A stretch of DNA of 64,000 bases from Thauera sp. K11 (lineage in GTDB: Bacteria; Pseudomonadota; Gammaproteobacteria; Burkholderiales; Rhodocyclaceae), in NCBI RefSeq assembly GCF_002354895.1, contig NZ_CP023439.1:4650001-4714000 (forward strand). Reading direction: 5' to 3'. Under the pieces are notes generated by a model that was not told where the DNA came from, ran no database searches, and saw nothing but the letters and a program-made list of their open reading frames with translations. The position numbers and the translations under genes were made by a program. Positions 53,706 to 61,598 of this stretch are shown piece by piece. How positions within the stretch are numbered: position 1 is the stretch's first letter; every line of letters begins with the position of its first letter.

Positions 53706-54302
53706 ATGGAAGCGATGCGCATCCTGATGGACGAACACCAGTCGCTGGCGGCGATCATCCACGCGATCCGGCACCTGATCGGCGAGATCAGGGCCGGGCG
53801 GCTGGAAGCGGACCAGGGCCTGCTGGCGGCGATGGTGCATTACCTGGACGCCTACCCGGAGAAGCGCCACCACCCGAAGGAGGACCGGTACCTGTTCGGT
53901 CCGCTGAAGGCGAAGACGGGAGAGGGGGCGGCGGCACTGGAGCGGCTCGCGCGCGAGCACGGCGAGGCGGAGGCGCGGATCAAGGTGCTGGAGGCGGCGC
54001 TGGGGCGCTACCGGGCGGGCGAGCCCGGGGGCTTCGAGGGCTTCGCGCAGGCGTTCGAGGGGTATGCGGCGTTCTACCGGGAGCACATGCTGCTGGAGGA
54101 GCGCGAGGTGCTGCCGCTGGTGATCGCGCACTTCACGGAAGCGGACTGGGCGGCGGCGGAGGCGGGGTTCCTGGCGGACGATCCGCTGCGGGGCACGCGC
54201 ACGGGCGAGGGGGAGGAGGACTTCGGGCGGATCTTCTCGAAGCTGGTGGCCGCGGCGCCGGCGCCCATCGGGCTGGGGGCCGGGCCGTACAAGGAGCAAT
54301 GA
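53706..54302 (+). CDS. Hemerythrin-like HHE-domain protein 2
   Basis: The 198-residue four-helix protein has the HHE ligand pattern: MDEHQSLAAIIHAIRHLI, EKRHHPKEDRYLFGPL, EHGEAEARIKVL and YREHMLLEEREVLPLV. It is a homologue of the protein at 22617-23186, with the same C-terminal signature (APAPIGLGAG here, APGPIGLG there) but without the GDPRFRGDN insert. It should bind a di-iron centre and respond to oxygen or nitric oxide. A very strong AGAAGGAGGA site precedes ATG 53706; hairpin elements B and C flank the gene. Confidence 0.86.
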   Translation: MEAMRILMDEHQSLAAIIHAIRHLIGEIRAGRLEADQGLLAAMVHYLDAYPEKRHHPKEDRYLFGPLKAKTGEGAAALERLAREHGEAEARIKVLEAALGRYRAGEPGGFEGFAQAFEGYAAFYREHMLLEEREVLPLVIAHFTEADWAAAEAGFLADDPLRGTRTGEGEEDFGRIFSKLVAAAPAPIGLGAGPYKEQ

Positions 54303-54439
54303 GGGGAGGATCGGCGCCAGGACGACAACGGAACAGATGCGGCCGGCGGCCCGGGCACCGGTACGGGACGCCTTCGTACGATGTGACCACATCAATCGCA
54401 CGAGGGTCTTTCAGGCGCCTGGATCACGCAACGCGGCAG

Positions 54440-54542
54440 GTCTGGTGGCGGGGGAGGCGTGGAGCGGGCGAGGACTGTCCGAGCCCCGAGCGCAGCGAGG
54501 GCGAGTTCCGCAGCCCGCGGAACGCCTCCCCCGCCACCAGAC
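54440..54542. repeat. Hairpin repeat element, copy C
   Basis: Perfect 21-bp inverted arms (54440-54460 and 54522-54542) surround a core with GGGCGAGGACTGTCCGAGCC, CGCAGCGAGG and GCGAGTTCCGCAGCCC. This core is the reverse complement of copy A's core with few differences, whereas the arms differ from those of A but are fully self-complementary. It lies between the hemerythrin-like gene and the MarR gene. Confidence 0.78.
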
Positions 54543-54710
54543 CGGATTCGAGAGACGGACCGCGCAGGCGGAGACCGACCAGCCCGGATTCGAGAGACTG
54601 ATCAGCCAGGATCCGGGAGACGGACGGCGCAAATGGAGACTGTCCGGGCACCGGACAAAGCGAGGCCGGGTTCCGCAGCCCGACGGAACGCCTCCTCCGC
54701 GCCACCAGCC
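54543..54710. repeat. Direct repeats and degenerate hairpin copy D
   Basis: Three imperfect direct repeats follow copy C: CGGATTCGAGAGACGGA, CGGATTCGAGAGACTGA and GGATCCGGGAGACGGA (starting near 54543, 54585 and 54609). After them comes a decayed hairpin core (GAGACTGTCCGGGCACCGGA, then GGTTCCGCAGCCCGACGGAA and CGCCTCCTCCGCGCCACCAG). This core keeps the right arm of copy C but has no matching left arm. No gene is present from 54303 to 54789. Confidence 0.6.
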
Positions 54711-54789
54711 CAAATTCCGGCGCCTGTTCTGTTCTAGTATTCACGCCTGTCGCCCTGCCCGCCCATCCGTCATTCCGAGCCAGTCCGTC

Positions 54790-55260
54790 ATGCCCGCAAG
54801 AAAGAGTCTGCAGTCCGTGGAGGAGGCCGAAGATTTCCGCTTCGAGGAGTTTCCCTTCTACTGGCTCGCGCATGCGCACGCGATCTACGTCGTCGAGATG
54901 GAGAAGGTGCTCAAGAAACTCGGCACCGACATGCCGGTGCGCCGCGTGCTGCTGATGCTGCGGCTGCGCGGCACGGCGAGCATTTCGGACCTGTCCCGGC
55001 ACACCATCATCAAGATGTCGACGCTGACGCGCATCGTCCAGCGCATGCGCGACGACGGCCTGGTCGAGACCCGCACCAACCCCAGCGACGCGCGCGTCAC
55101 CGACGTGCTGATCACGCCCGGGGGCGAGGAACTGGCCGCCCGTATCGAGCAGGCCACGCGGAAGGTCCTGGCGCGGGGCTACGAGGGCATGTCGGCCGCC
55201 GAGATGAAGTTCCTGATGCAGTCGCTGCAGAAGATCTTCCGCAACTTCGCCGACCACTGA
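54790..55260 (+). CDS. iacR: MarR-family regulator, IacR-like
   Basis: The 156-residue winged-helix regulator of the MarR family shows MPVRRVLLMLRLRGTASISD, the recognition helix region SRHTIIKMSTLTRIVQRMRD and the wing LVETRTNPSDARVTDVLIT. In indoleacetate clusters IacR is a MarR protein that represses the iac genes until the substrate is present. Here it is separated from iacG by the importer genes. Its likely sites are the ATGTGA-N4-TCACAT palindromes before iacH and the binding-protein gene; this is inference. The ATG was chosen because upstream codons are repeat DNA. Confidence 0.82.
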   Translation: MPARKSLQSVEEAEDFRFEEFPFYWLAHAHAIYVVEMEKVLKKLGTDMPVRRVLLMLRLRGTASISDLSRHTIIKMSTLTRIVQRMRDDGLVETRTNPSDARVTDVLITPGGEELAARIEQATRKVLARGYEGMSAAEMKFLMQSLQKIFRNFADH

Positions 55261-55281
55261 CGGCCGGCTGCGCGCGGCCGG

Positions 55282-56283
55282 TCACGCGCCGGGCCGGAGC
55301 CGGGCCGGGGAGGCCCGCTGCAGCGTGGCGCTCGGCAACTCGCCGTACCTTTCCCGATAGTCGGCGGAGAAGCGGCCCAGTTCCAGGAAGCCCCAGCGGA
55401 TGGCGAGCGCGGTGACGCTGCGGGGCTGTCCGGGATCCAGCAGGTCCTGCCGCACGCGCTCCATGCGCAAGTCCTTCAGGTAGCGCATCGGCGTCATGCC
55501 GCGGTGCCTGCGAAAGCCGTTGTACAGCGTGCGCACGCTGACGCCGGTGAGCCCGGCCAGTTCTTCCACCGTGATCGGCGCGCCCGGATTGGCGTGCATG
55601 TATTCCTCGGCGAGCCGCACGTGGCGCGGCAGCGGCTCCGGCGCGGGGCGGCCGAGCAGATCGCTCAGCGAGTTGGGCTGCCACACGAGCAGGCCGGACA
55701 TGACCAGTTGCTCGAACTGGACCTGCAGCAGCGGCGAATCGAGCAGCCCGGCTGCACCGCCCAGCTCGGCCAGCAACTGCTGCACCGTCCGCATCCAGAC
55801 CGAGGCGCCGCCCCGCCGCACGTCCATGTCGGGCCGAAAGCGCAGGGGCGGACAGCGCATGTCGCCGAGCAGGCTGCGGGCGTGCCGTTCCAGCGCTTCG
55901 CGCTCGATGCGCACCGCCAGCTTGGAGCAATCGGCGCTCCAGTTCATGCGGAAGGACTGGTCGGGGCCGACGACCGATGCAAGCGCGGCCGTGCAGTCCA
56001 GGGCGCGCGCGTCGACCTCCATGCGGTCGGCGCCCGCCAGCGTCAACTGCACCAGGTAGAAGGATTCCGGTTCGCGCGGCTCGATGCGGACTTCCGCGCC
56101 GTAGCGCATCAGGCCGAAGCTGAGCTGGCCGACCCTCGTGTGCCGGTGCGCGTAGTCGAGCACACTGTCGGCACGTGCCAGGGCGAGGCGATGTTCGCAG
56201 AACTTGCCCGCGACGAGCTGGCGGGTCTCGTCGAGATCGGTGGATCTGAGCAGTTCGAAGCTCTCGGGGCGAGCCTCCGCCAT
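55282..56283 (-). CDS. AraC-family transcriptional activator
   Basis: The 333-residue protein has an N-terminal AraC_binding_2-type ligand domain (VLDYAHRHTRVGQLSFGLMRYG) and a C-terminal double helix-turn-helix (ITVEELAGLTGVSVRTLYNGF followed by VTALAIRWGFLELGRFSADYRERYGELPS). Such regulators commonly activate aromatic oxygenase genes such as styrene/indole monooxygenase or xyl-type operons. It is encoded on the same strand directly downstream of the styA-like gene, 187 bases apart, and is its probable regulator. The ATG at 56283 has GGAGG upstream. The MarR gene is convergent. Confidence 0.88.
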   Translation of the reverse strand: MAEARPESFELLRSTDLDETRQLVAGKFCEHRLALARADSVLDYAHRHTRVGQLSFGLMRYGAEVRIEPREPESFYLVQLTLAGADRMEVDARALDCTAALASVVGPDQSFRMNWSADCSKLAVRIEREALERHARSLLGDMRCPPLRFRPDMDVRRGGASVWMRTVQQLLAELGGAAGLLDSPLLQVQFEQLVMSGLLVWQPNSLSDLLGRPAPEPLPRHVRLAEEYMHANPGAPITVEELAGLTGVSVRTLYNGFRRHRGMTPMRYLKDLRMERVRQDLLDPGQPRSVTALAIRWGFLELGRFSADYRERYGELPSATLQRASPARLRPGA

Positions 56284-56470
56284 CACGCATCCTCCGGCAA
56301 CGCCGCACCCTGCGGGGTACCTACCCGCAGGATCATCGACCCGCCGGGCGCGGGCTGTCCAGAGGTTCGCGCAAACCGGCCCAACGCATTGAATGCCAAG
56401 AACATTGCCGCCGGGCCGGACCGCTTGCCGCCCACCGCGCGCTGCGTCCGCGAGGGGGCGGCGGGCGCCG

Positions 56471-57700
56471 TCAGGCCGGCGCGAGGCACGCCCCGATCGC
56501 GCGTTCGGCATCGGCCGGGTCGTAGTACCAGCCGGCCAGGCTCTTCGGGTCGTTGAAGGCGTCGGCGAACCGGCGCGCCAGCCCCTCGCTGCGGCCGCAG
56601 GCGTCGAGCAGCTTCAGCACGTGCGGCGGCGGGGGCACCAGCATGCTGTTGGTGAAGCGCGCCGACCATTGCGCGTAGTCCCAGTAGCGCTCGGCCAGGC
56701 CGTCCATCCACTGCGCGTCGAAGGGGGCGTCGCCGTGCGCGTCGATGGCCTCCAGGTAGAGGTTGGCGCCCTTGCTGGCATTGTTCGAGCCCTGGCCGGT
56801 CATCGGGTCGTTGAGGACCAGCACGTCGCCCATGCCGAGCACCTTCCTGCCCGAGGGCAGGGTGCCCACCGCCTTGCGCACGGTGGGTGCGACGCGGCCG
56901 ACGAGGATGCCGTCGTCGTCGGTCAGGCGGATGTCGGCGACGCGTTCCGCCTCCCAGGGGAAGAACTCCCTCACCAGCGTCTTCGTCATCTCCAGGTGCC
57001 CGGCGGGCGTCCTGACCTCGCCCCAGCGGTCCATCGGGCCGTCGCAGACGGCTTCCAGGTTGATGATGTCGCACGGGCCGCTGTGGGTCAGGGCGGGGAA
57101 ATGGACGAACTCGCCGATGCCTGGATTGATGCTGATGTTGAGCGCGGTAAAGTCCTCGCGCGGCTTCATGCCATGGACGTAGGTGAGCGCGATGGTGCGC
57201 TGCGGGCGGTCGAACTGGCAGCGCGCGGCGTCGCGCTCGAACAGCTTGCCCAGCTCGCCCTTGCCGGTCGCCACGATCACCAGGTCGCTGGCGGCGGCAT
57301 GGCCTTCCACCTCGGCGATGCCGGCGTCGGCGATCACCAGCCTGCCGCCCAGGCGTTCGAATTCGTCCATCCACTTCGGCATCTTGATGCGCTGGTCGAC
57401 CGACTGGCCGCTGGCCGCCATGCGCGCGCGAAAGTCGATCAGCATGCCGGCCTGGTCGTTGCCGGCGCGCACGTGGATGCCCTGGATCGGCGGACAGCTC
57501 TCGTCCCAGAACGACAGCCCCAGCTCCCGCTCGCAACCCAGCGCCATGTCGTACATGGACTGGCTGGACAGCACCTTGCCGCCGGCGATTTCCGCCGCGC
57601 TGCGGTTGGAGACGATGGTGACCTGGTGGCCCTTGCCGAGCAGGCCGATGCCGAGCTGCAGCCCGGCCTGGCCGGCGCCGACGATGGTGATCTTGCGCAT
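56471..57700 (-). CDS. Styrene/indole monooxygenase-like FAD protein (group E)
   Basis: The 409-residue group E flavoprotein monooxygenase has FAD-binding KITIVGAGQAGLQLGIGLLG, the SMO-like continuation SMYDMALGCERELGLSFW, a second segment DLVIVATGKGELGKLF, and GDVLVLNDPMTGQGSNNASK near residue 300. StyA/IndA/IifC-type enzymes epoxidise styrene or indole with FADH2 from a separate reductase (StyB). No styB-like gene is adjacent; IacG, 9 kb away, is the only flavin reductase seen in the window. The neighbouring AraC gene resembles the arrangement of indole oxygenase clusters. Indole-to-indoxyl activity and indigo formation are possible. Confidence 0.85.
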   Translation of the reverse strand: MRKITIVGAGQAGLQLGIGLLGKGHQVTIVSNRSAAEIAGGKVLSSQSMYDMALGCERELGLSFWDESCPPIQGIHVRAGNDQAGMLIDFRARMAASGQSVDQRIKMPKWMDEFERLGGRLVIADAGIAEVEGHAAASDLVIVATGKGELGKLFERDAARCQFDRPQRTIALTYVHGMKPREDFTALNISINPGIGEFVHFPALTHSGPCDIINLEAVCDGPMDRWGEVRTPAGHLEMTKTLVREFFPWEAERVADIRLTDDDGILVGRVAPTVRKAVGTLPSGRKVLGMGDVLVLNDPMTGQGSNNASKGANLYLEAIDAHGDAPFDAQWMDGLAERYWDYAQWSARFTNSMLVPPPPHVLKLLDACGRSEGLARRFADAFNDPKSLAGWYYDPADAERAIGACLAPA

Positions 57701-58012
57701 GGTGTTGAAGCTCCTCTGTTGAAGGTCGGGTCGGGTGCGGCATCGATGGCGCATTCAATTTCTGCCACCCGGCCCGGCGCGGACTATGCGCGGACTGCAC
57801 CGCCTATCCCGCCAGTGCGCGTTTCACGGCCGCCGGCCGCCGTTTTCCGCCCCCGCGCGGCGCCGGGGCACGCTTTTCGCAATCCCCTGCATCCACAGGA
57901 CAGAGGCTGCGCTGGCCGGATAGCCCGTACGTCCGCCGGTCCTTAGTTTTGAGCCATGTCAAGGCGGCGCGCCGCGGCGGGCCTCCTCCACCTCCAACCG
58001 GACAGTCGATAC
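57701..58012. other. Intergenic region without recognised feature
   Basis: These 312 bases separate the divergent styA-like and YCF48-like genes. I see no gene, palindrome or clear promoter. Regulatory sites for both directions should lie here. Confidence 0.5.
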
Positions 58013-59077
58013 ATGGATCGGATTTCCTCCGTGGCCGCACGGGAACTCGCCTCGCAGGCCGCACCGGAGCACGCGCCCCCGCAGGGCGTCCGCCACACCG
58101 CGATCAAGATCGCGGTTTCCAGCGTGCCCTGGATCATCATCGGCGGCCTGCTGTGGGCGGGCCTCTTCATCAAGCCGCAGCCGGTGGGCGGCACGGTGCA
58201 GCCGCCGGTGATCGAGCGCCGCGACCACTACTTCGGCGTCGCGCCGGCGCCGTCGGGCGGCATCTGGGTGGCCGGCTCGGGCGGCAAGATCGTCGCGATC
58301 GACGCCGCCGGGCGTGCCGAGCGCCTGCCGACGCCGACCGCGCAGACGCTGCAGGACATCGCCGTGTGGGATGCGCAGCACGCGGTCGCGGTGGGCAACG
58401 ACGGCGTGGTGCTGGTCACCGCCGACGGCGGCGCAAGCTGGCGGAAGGTGGACGGCACGCCGCGCTCGGACGTCGCCAACAAGCTGACGCGGGTGCGCGT
58501 GGCCGGCGGCGGCCGGGCGATCGCCACCGGCGAGATGGGCGCGCTGCTGCACACCGCGGATTACGGCGCGACCTGGTCGCGGCTGCGCGAGGAAGAGGAC
58601 GTCGCCTGGAACGACGCGGCCATGCTGCCGGACGGGCGCATCGTCGTCGTCGGCGAGTTCGGCCGCATCCTGCTCGGCACCGACGGCAGCGCCGACTGGA
58701 CCGAACCCGCGTCGCCGGTCGAAAGCTCGCTGATGTCGGTGGCGTTCCGCGACGCGCGCGAGGGCGTGGCGGTCGGCCTGGAAGGCGTGGTGCTGGTGTC
58801 GCACGACGGTGGCGCCACCTGGAGCCGGGCCGCGCTCGACAGCCGCGACCACCTCTTCGACGTCGCCTGGGACGAAGCCAACCAGCGCTGGCTGGGCGCG
58901 GGCGCGCTGGGCGGTTGGGTCGGCACCGATGCCGGCGGCGCCTGGCAGGCCGGCCGCCTCGACGAGCGCGACCTGGCCTGGCACACCCGCGTCCTGCCCG
59001 CCGGCAAGGAAGCCTGGTTCGCCGGCGCCAACGTCGGCCGCTGGGACGGCCGGCGCTGGAGCGCGCTCGGCCACTGA
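58013..59077 (+). CDS. YCF48-like beta-propeller protein, membrane-anchored
   Basis: The 354-residue protein has one N-terminal membrane helix (IKIAVSSVPWIIIGGLLWAGLF, about residues 33-54). Repeated BNR/YCF48 blades follow (GIWVAGSGGKIVAID, AVAVGNDGVVLVTADGGASW, AIATGEMGALLHTADYGATW, GVAVGLEGVVLVSHDGGATW). The domain is named after the photosystem II assembly factor; in heterotrophs it lies beside MMPL, DUF1302 and DUF1329 genes as here. A scaffold role in an envelope complex is likely. The blades form an incomplete but recognisable propeller. Confidence 0.88.
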   Translation: MDRISSVAARELASQAAPEHAPPQGVRHTAIKIAVSSVPWIIIGGLLWAGLFIKPQPVGGTVQPPVIERRDHYFGVAPAPSGGIWVAGSGGKIVAIDAAGRAERLPTPTAQTLQDIAVWDAQHAVAVGNDGVVLVTADGGASWRKVDGTPRSDVANKLTRVRVAGGGRAIATGEMGALLHTADYGATWSRLREEEDVAWNDAAMLPDGRIVVVGEFGRILLGTDGSADWTEPASPVESSLMSVAFRDAREGVAVGLEGVVLVSHDGGATWSRAALDSRDHLFDVAWDEANQRWLGAGALGGWVGTDAGGAWQAGRLDERDLAWHTRVLPAGKEAWFAGANVGRWDGRRWSALGH

Positions 59078-59136
59078 CCGCCACCGGACGCCGCAAGAGC
59101 GTCGGCGCCCCGTTTTCCCCTTCAGAGACCCACGTC

Positions 59137-61509
59137 ATGATCGAGACAATCGCCGCTTTCTGCATCCGCCGGCGCCGCCCCGTCGCAGCCCTGATCGCCC
59201 TGCTGACGGTGGCGCTGAGCTGGTTCGCGCTGCACATCGAGGTGCGCACCGTGTTCGAGGACATGCTGCCCTCGCGCCACGAGTACGTGAAGACGCACCA
59301 GAAGTTCAAGGACACCTTCGGCGGCTCGAACATGGTCACCATCATGCTCGAGGTCGAGCAGGGCGACATCTTCGATCCGGAAGTGCTGGAGAAGGTGCGC
59401 ACGGTCACCCTCGGCCTGCGCGAGGTGTCGGCGGTCAATCCGTTCCAGATCATCTCGCTCGCCTCCAAGAAGCTCAAGGAAGTCCGCGCCTCCACCGACG
59501 GCATCGAGACCCGGCCGCTGATGTGGCCGGACCTGCCCGCCGGCGCCGGCGAGATCGCCGAACTCCGGCAGGCGGTGCTGCGCAACCCGCTGGTCTATGG
59601 CCCCTACGTGTCCAAGGATCTGCAGGCGACGCTGATCACCGTCGACTTCATCGACCGCGAGGTGGACTACTCCAAGGTCTTCGACGAGATCAGCGCGCTG
59701 GTCCGGAAGGTCGAGAACGGCCGCGTGGGCGTGCGCGTCGTCGGCGCGCCCATCCTGTACGGCTGGGTCGAGCACTACCTGCCCGAGACGCTGAAGCTGG
59801 TGGCGTTCGCGCTGGCGCTGACGCTGGCGATGCTGTTCCTGCTGCTGCGCACCTGGCGCGGCGTGCTGCTGCCCCTGCTCGCCGGCGCCGTCAGCGCGAT
59901 ATGGGCGCTGGGCATCTGCAATCTGCTCGGCATCCACTTCGAACCGCTGGTCATCGTCGTGGCGATGCTGATCACCTCGCGCGCCGTGTCGCACTCGGTG
60001 CAGATCGTCAACCGCTTCGACGACGAGCTGGAACACATCGCCGAGGGCAGCGAGACCTCGCGCCAGGCCGCCCGCATCGCGCTCGCCGACCTGTTCCGGC
60101 CGGGCATGGTGGGCGTCATCGCCGACGCGGCGTGCATGGCGGTGGTCGCGCTCAGCCCGATCCCGATGCTGCAGAAGCTCACCGTGCTCGCCGTGGTGTG
60201 GGTATCGACGCTCACCATCAGCGCGGTGATCCTGACGCCGGTGCTGCTGTCGTGGATCCGCCGCCCGCACGGCACCGTGCATGGCGTGGACCTGTCGCCG
60301 CTGCTGCGCGGTGTGCTCGACTTCGGCCTGTGGATGGCGCTCAGCCGCTTCCGCTACGTGGTCATCGTCTGCAGCGTGCTCGTGCTGCTCGGCTCGGGCT
60401 GGTACGCGCTCAAGCTCAAGGTCGGCGATGCCAACCCCGGCTCGCCCATCCTGTGGCCGCAAGCCACCTACAACCGCGACTCCACCGCGATCAACGACCG
60501 CTTCGACGGCGTCGACCGGCTGTTCGTGGTGGTCGGCGAGGACGGCAAGGAGGGCCTGGTCAAGTCCAACGAAACCCTGCAGGCCATGAACCGCTTCCAG
60601 CGCTTCATGGAAGTGCAGCCCGAGATCGGCGGCTCCATCTCCATCGCCGACGTCGTGCCGGTGCTCAACCGCACGCTGCGCGAGGGCAACCCGCGCTACG
60701 AGGAACTGGGCGCCACCGCCGCCGTCAATGGCAGCCTGATGGCCATCCTCGAATCGGTGTCCGAGCCGGGCGACATGGACCGCTTCGTCGACGGCCACGC
60801 CGCCAACGGCTCGGTGACGCTGATGTTCCGCGACCGCCAGGGCGAGACGATCCGCACCGCGATGGCGCGCATCAAGGAATTCATCGCCGCCAACCCGCTC
60901 GCCAGCGGCCACTGGCAGCTCGCCGGCGGCCTGATCGGCATCACCGCGGCGATGAACGAGGTGATCCTCGCCAGCCAGATCGAAGGCGTGGCGCTGGCGC
61001 TGCTGGTGCTGATGATCATCTGCACCATGGTCTACCGCTCCACCGTCGCCGGCATGCTGTTCATGGTGCCGGTGATCATCTCCAACACGCTGACCTTCGC
61101 CTTCATGGCGTGGAAGGGCATCGGCATGAGCATCAACACCGTGCCGGTGGCCGCGCTGGGCATCGGCCTGGGCGTCGACTACGCCTTCTACGTCGCCGAC
61201 CGCATCAAGGAAGAGATCGCCATCGGCAACACCCCCGAAGGCGCCATCCGCACCTCGCTGCACTCGGCCGGCATGGGGGTGCTCGTCACCGCCAGCGTGC
61301 TGATCCTGAGCACCCTCCTGTGGTGGGCCTCGTCGCTGCGCTTCCAGGCCGAGATGGGCCTGCTGATGGCGATCTGGCTCGGCATCTCGGCGATGTCCGC
61401 GCTGTTCGTGATGCCCGCGGTGATCTACGTCTTCCGCCCCGACTTCATCTTCGGCGGCAAGGAATCCGCCGTGCCCGGCGGCGGGCAGGCCCGGCTGCAG
61501 CAAGCCTGA
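59137..61509 (+). CDS. MMPL/RND-superfamily transporter
   Basis: The 790-residue membrane protein has two halves, each with one leading helix, a large periplasmic domain and five clustered helices (first half LKLVAFALALTLAMLFLLLR, second half IEGVALALLVLMIICTMVY). Motifs ITSRAVSHSVQIVNRFDDEL and ALGIGLGVDYAFYVADRIKEE mark the proton-relay helices 4 and 10 of the family. It probably moves lipophilic substrates across the envelope with YCF48, DUF1302 and DUF1329 partners. The start at MIETIAAFCIRRRRP was chosen by the conserved N-terminus; the frame is open further upstream but overlaps the YCF48-like gene. Confidence 0.9.
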   Translation: MIETIAAFCIRRRRPVAALIALLTVALSWFALHIEVRTVFEDMLPSRHEYVKTHQKFKDTFGGSNMVTIMLEVEQGDIFDPEVLEKVRTVTLGLREVSAVNPFQIISLASKKLKEVRASTDGIETRPLMWPDLPAGAGEIAELRQAVLRNPLVYGPYVSKDLQATLITVDFIDREVDYSKVFDEISALVRKVENGRVGVRVVGAPILYGWVEHYLPETLKLVAFALALTLAMLFLLLRTWRGVLLPLLAGAVSAIWALGICNLLGIHFEPLVIVVAMLITSRAVSHSVQIVNRFDDELEHIAEGSETSRQAARIALADLFRPGMVGVIADAACMAVVALSPIPMLQKLTVLAVVWVSTLTISAVILTPVLLSWIRRPHGTVHGVDLSPLLRGVLDFGLWMALSRFRYVVIVCSVLVLLGSGWYALKLKVGDANPGSPILWPQATYNRDSTAINDRFDGVDRLFVVVGEDGKEGLVKSNETLQAMNRFQRFMEVQPEIGGSISIADVVPVLNRTLREGNPRYEELGATAAVNGSLMAILESVSEPGDMDRFVDGHAANGSVTLMFRDRQGETIRTAMARIKEFIAANPLASGHWQLAGGLIGITAAMNEVILASQIEGVALALLVLMIICTMVYRSTVAGMLFMVPVIISNTLTFAFMAWKGIGMSINTVPVAALGIGLGVDYAFYVADRIKEEIAIGNTPEGAIRTSLHSAGMGVLVTASVLILSTLLWWASSLRFQAEMGLLMAIWLGISAMSALFVMPAVIYVFRPDFIFGGKESAVPGGGQARLQQA

Positions 61510-61598
61510 TCCGCGGGCGGGCGCGGGCCGCCCGTCCTTCCCGATTCACCTGTCTGCCGGCTGCCCGGCGCCCATCCCCAGCAACCCAGGAGCACACA

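Noticed and set aside
54380..54393. GATGTGACCACATC as a third copy of the iac palindrome
   Set aside because: It is a palindrome with ATGTG halves but the spacing is shorter than in the two good copies, and it is 400 bases from the nearest start codon.
57949..61509. Fusion of a YCF48-region frame with the MMPL transporter
   Set aside because: The upstream part is a shadow frame of the YCF48-like gene with Arg/Ala/Gly-rich nonsense; the MMPL protein starts at 59137.
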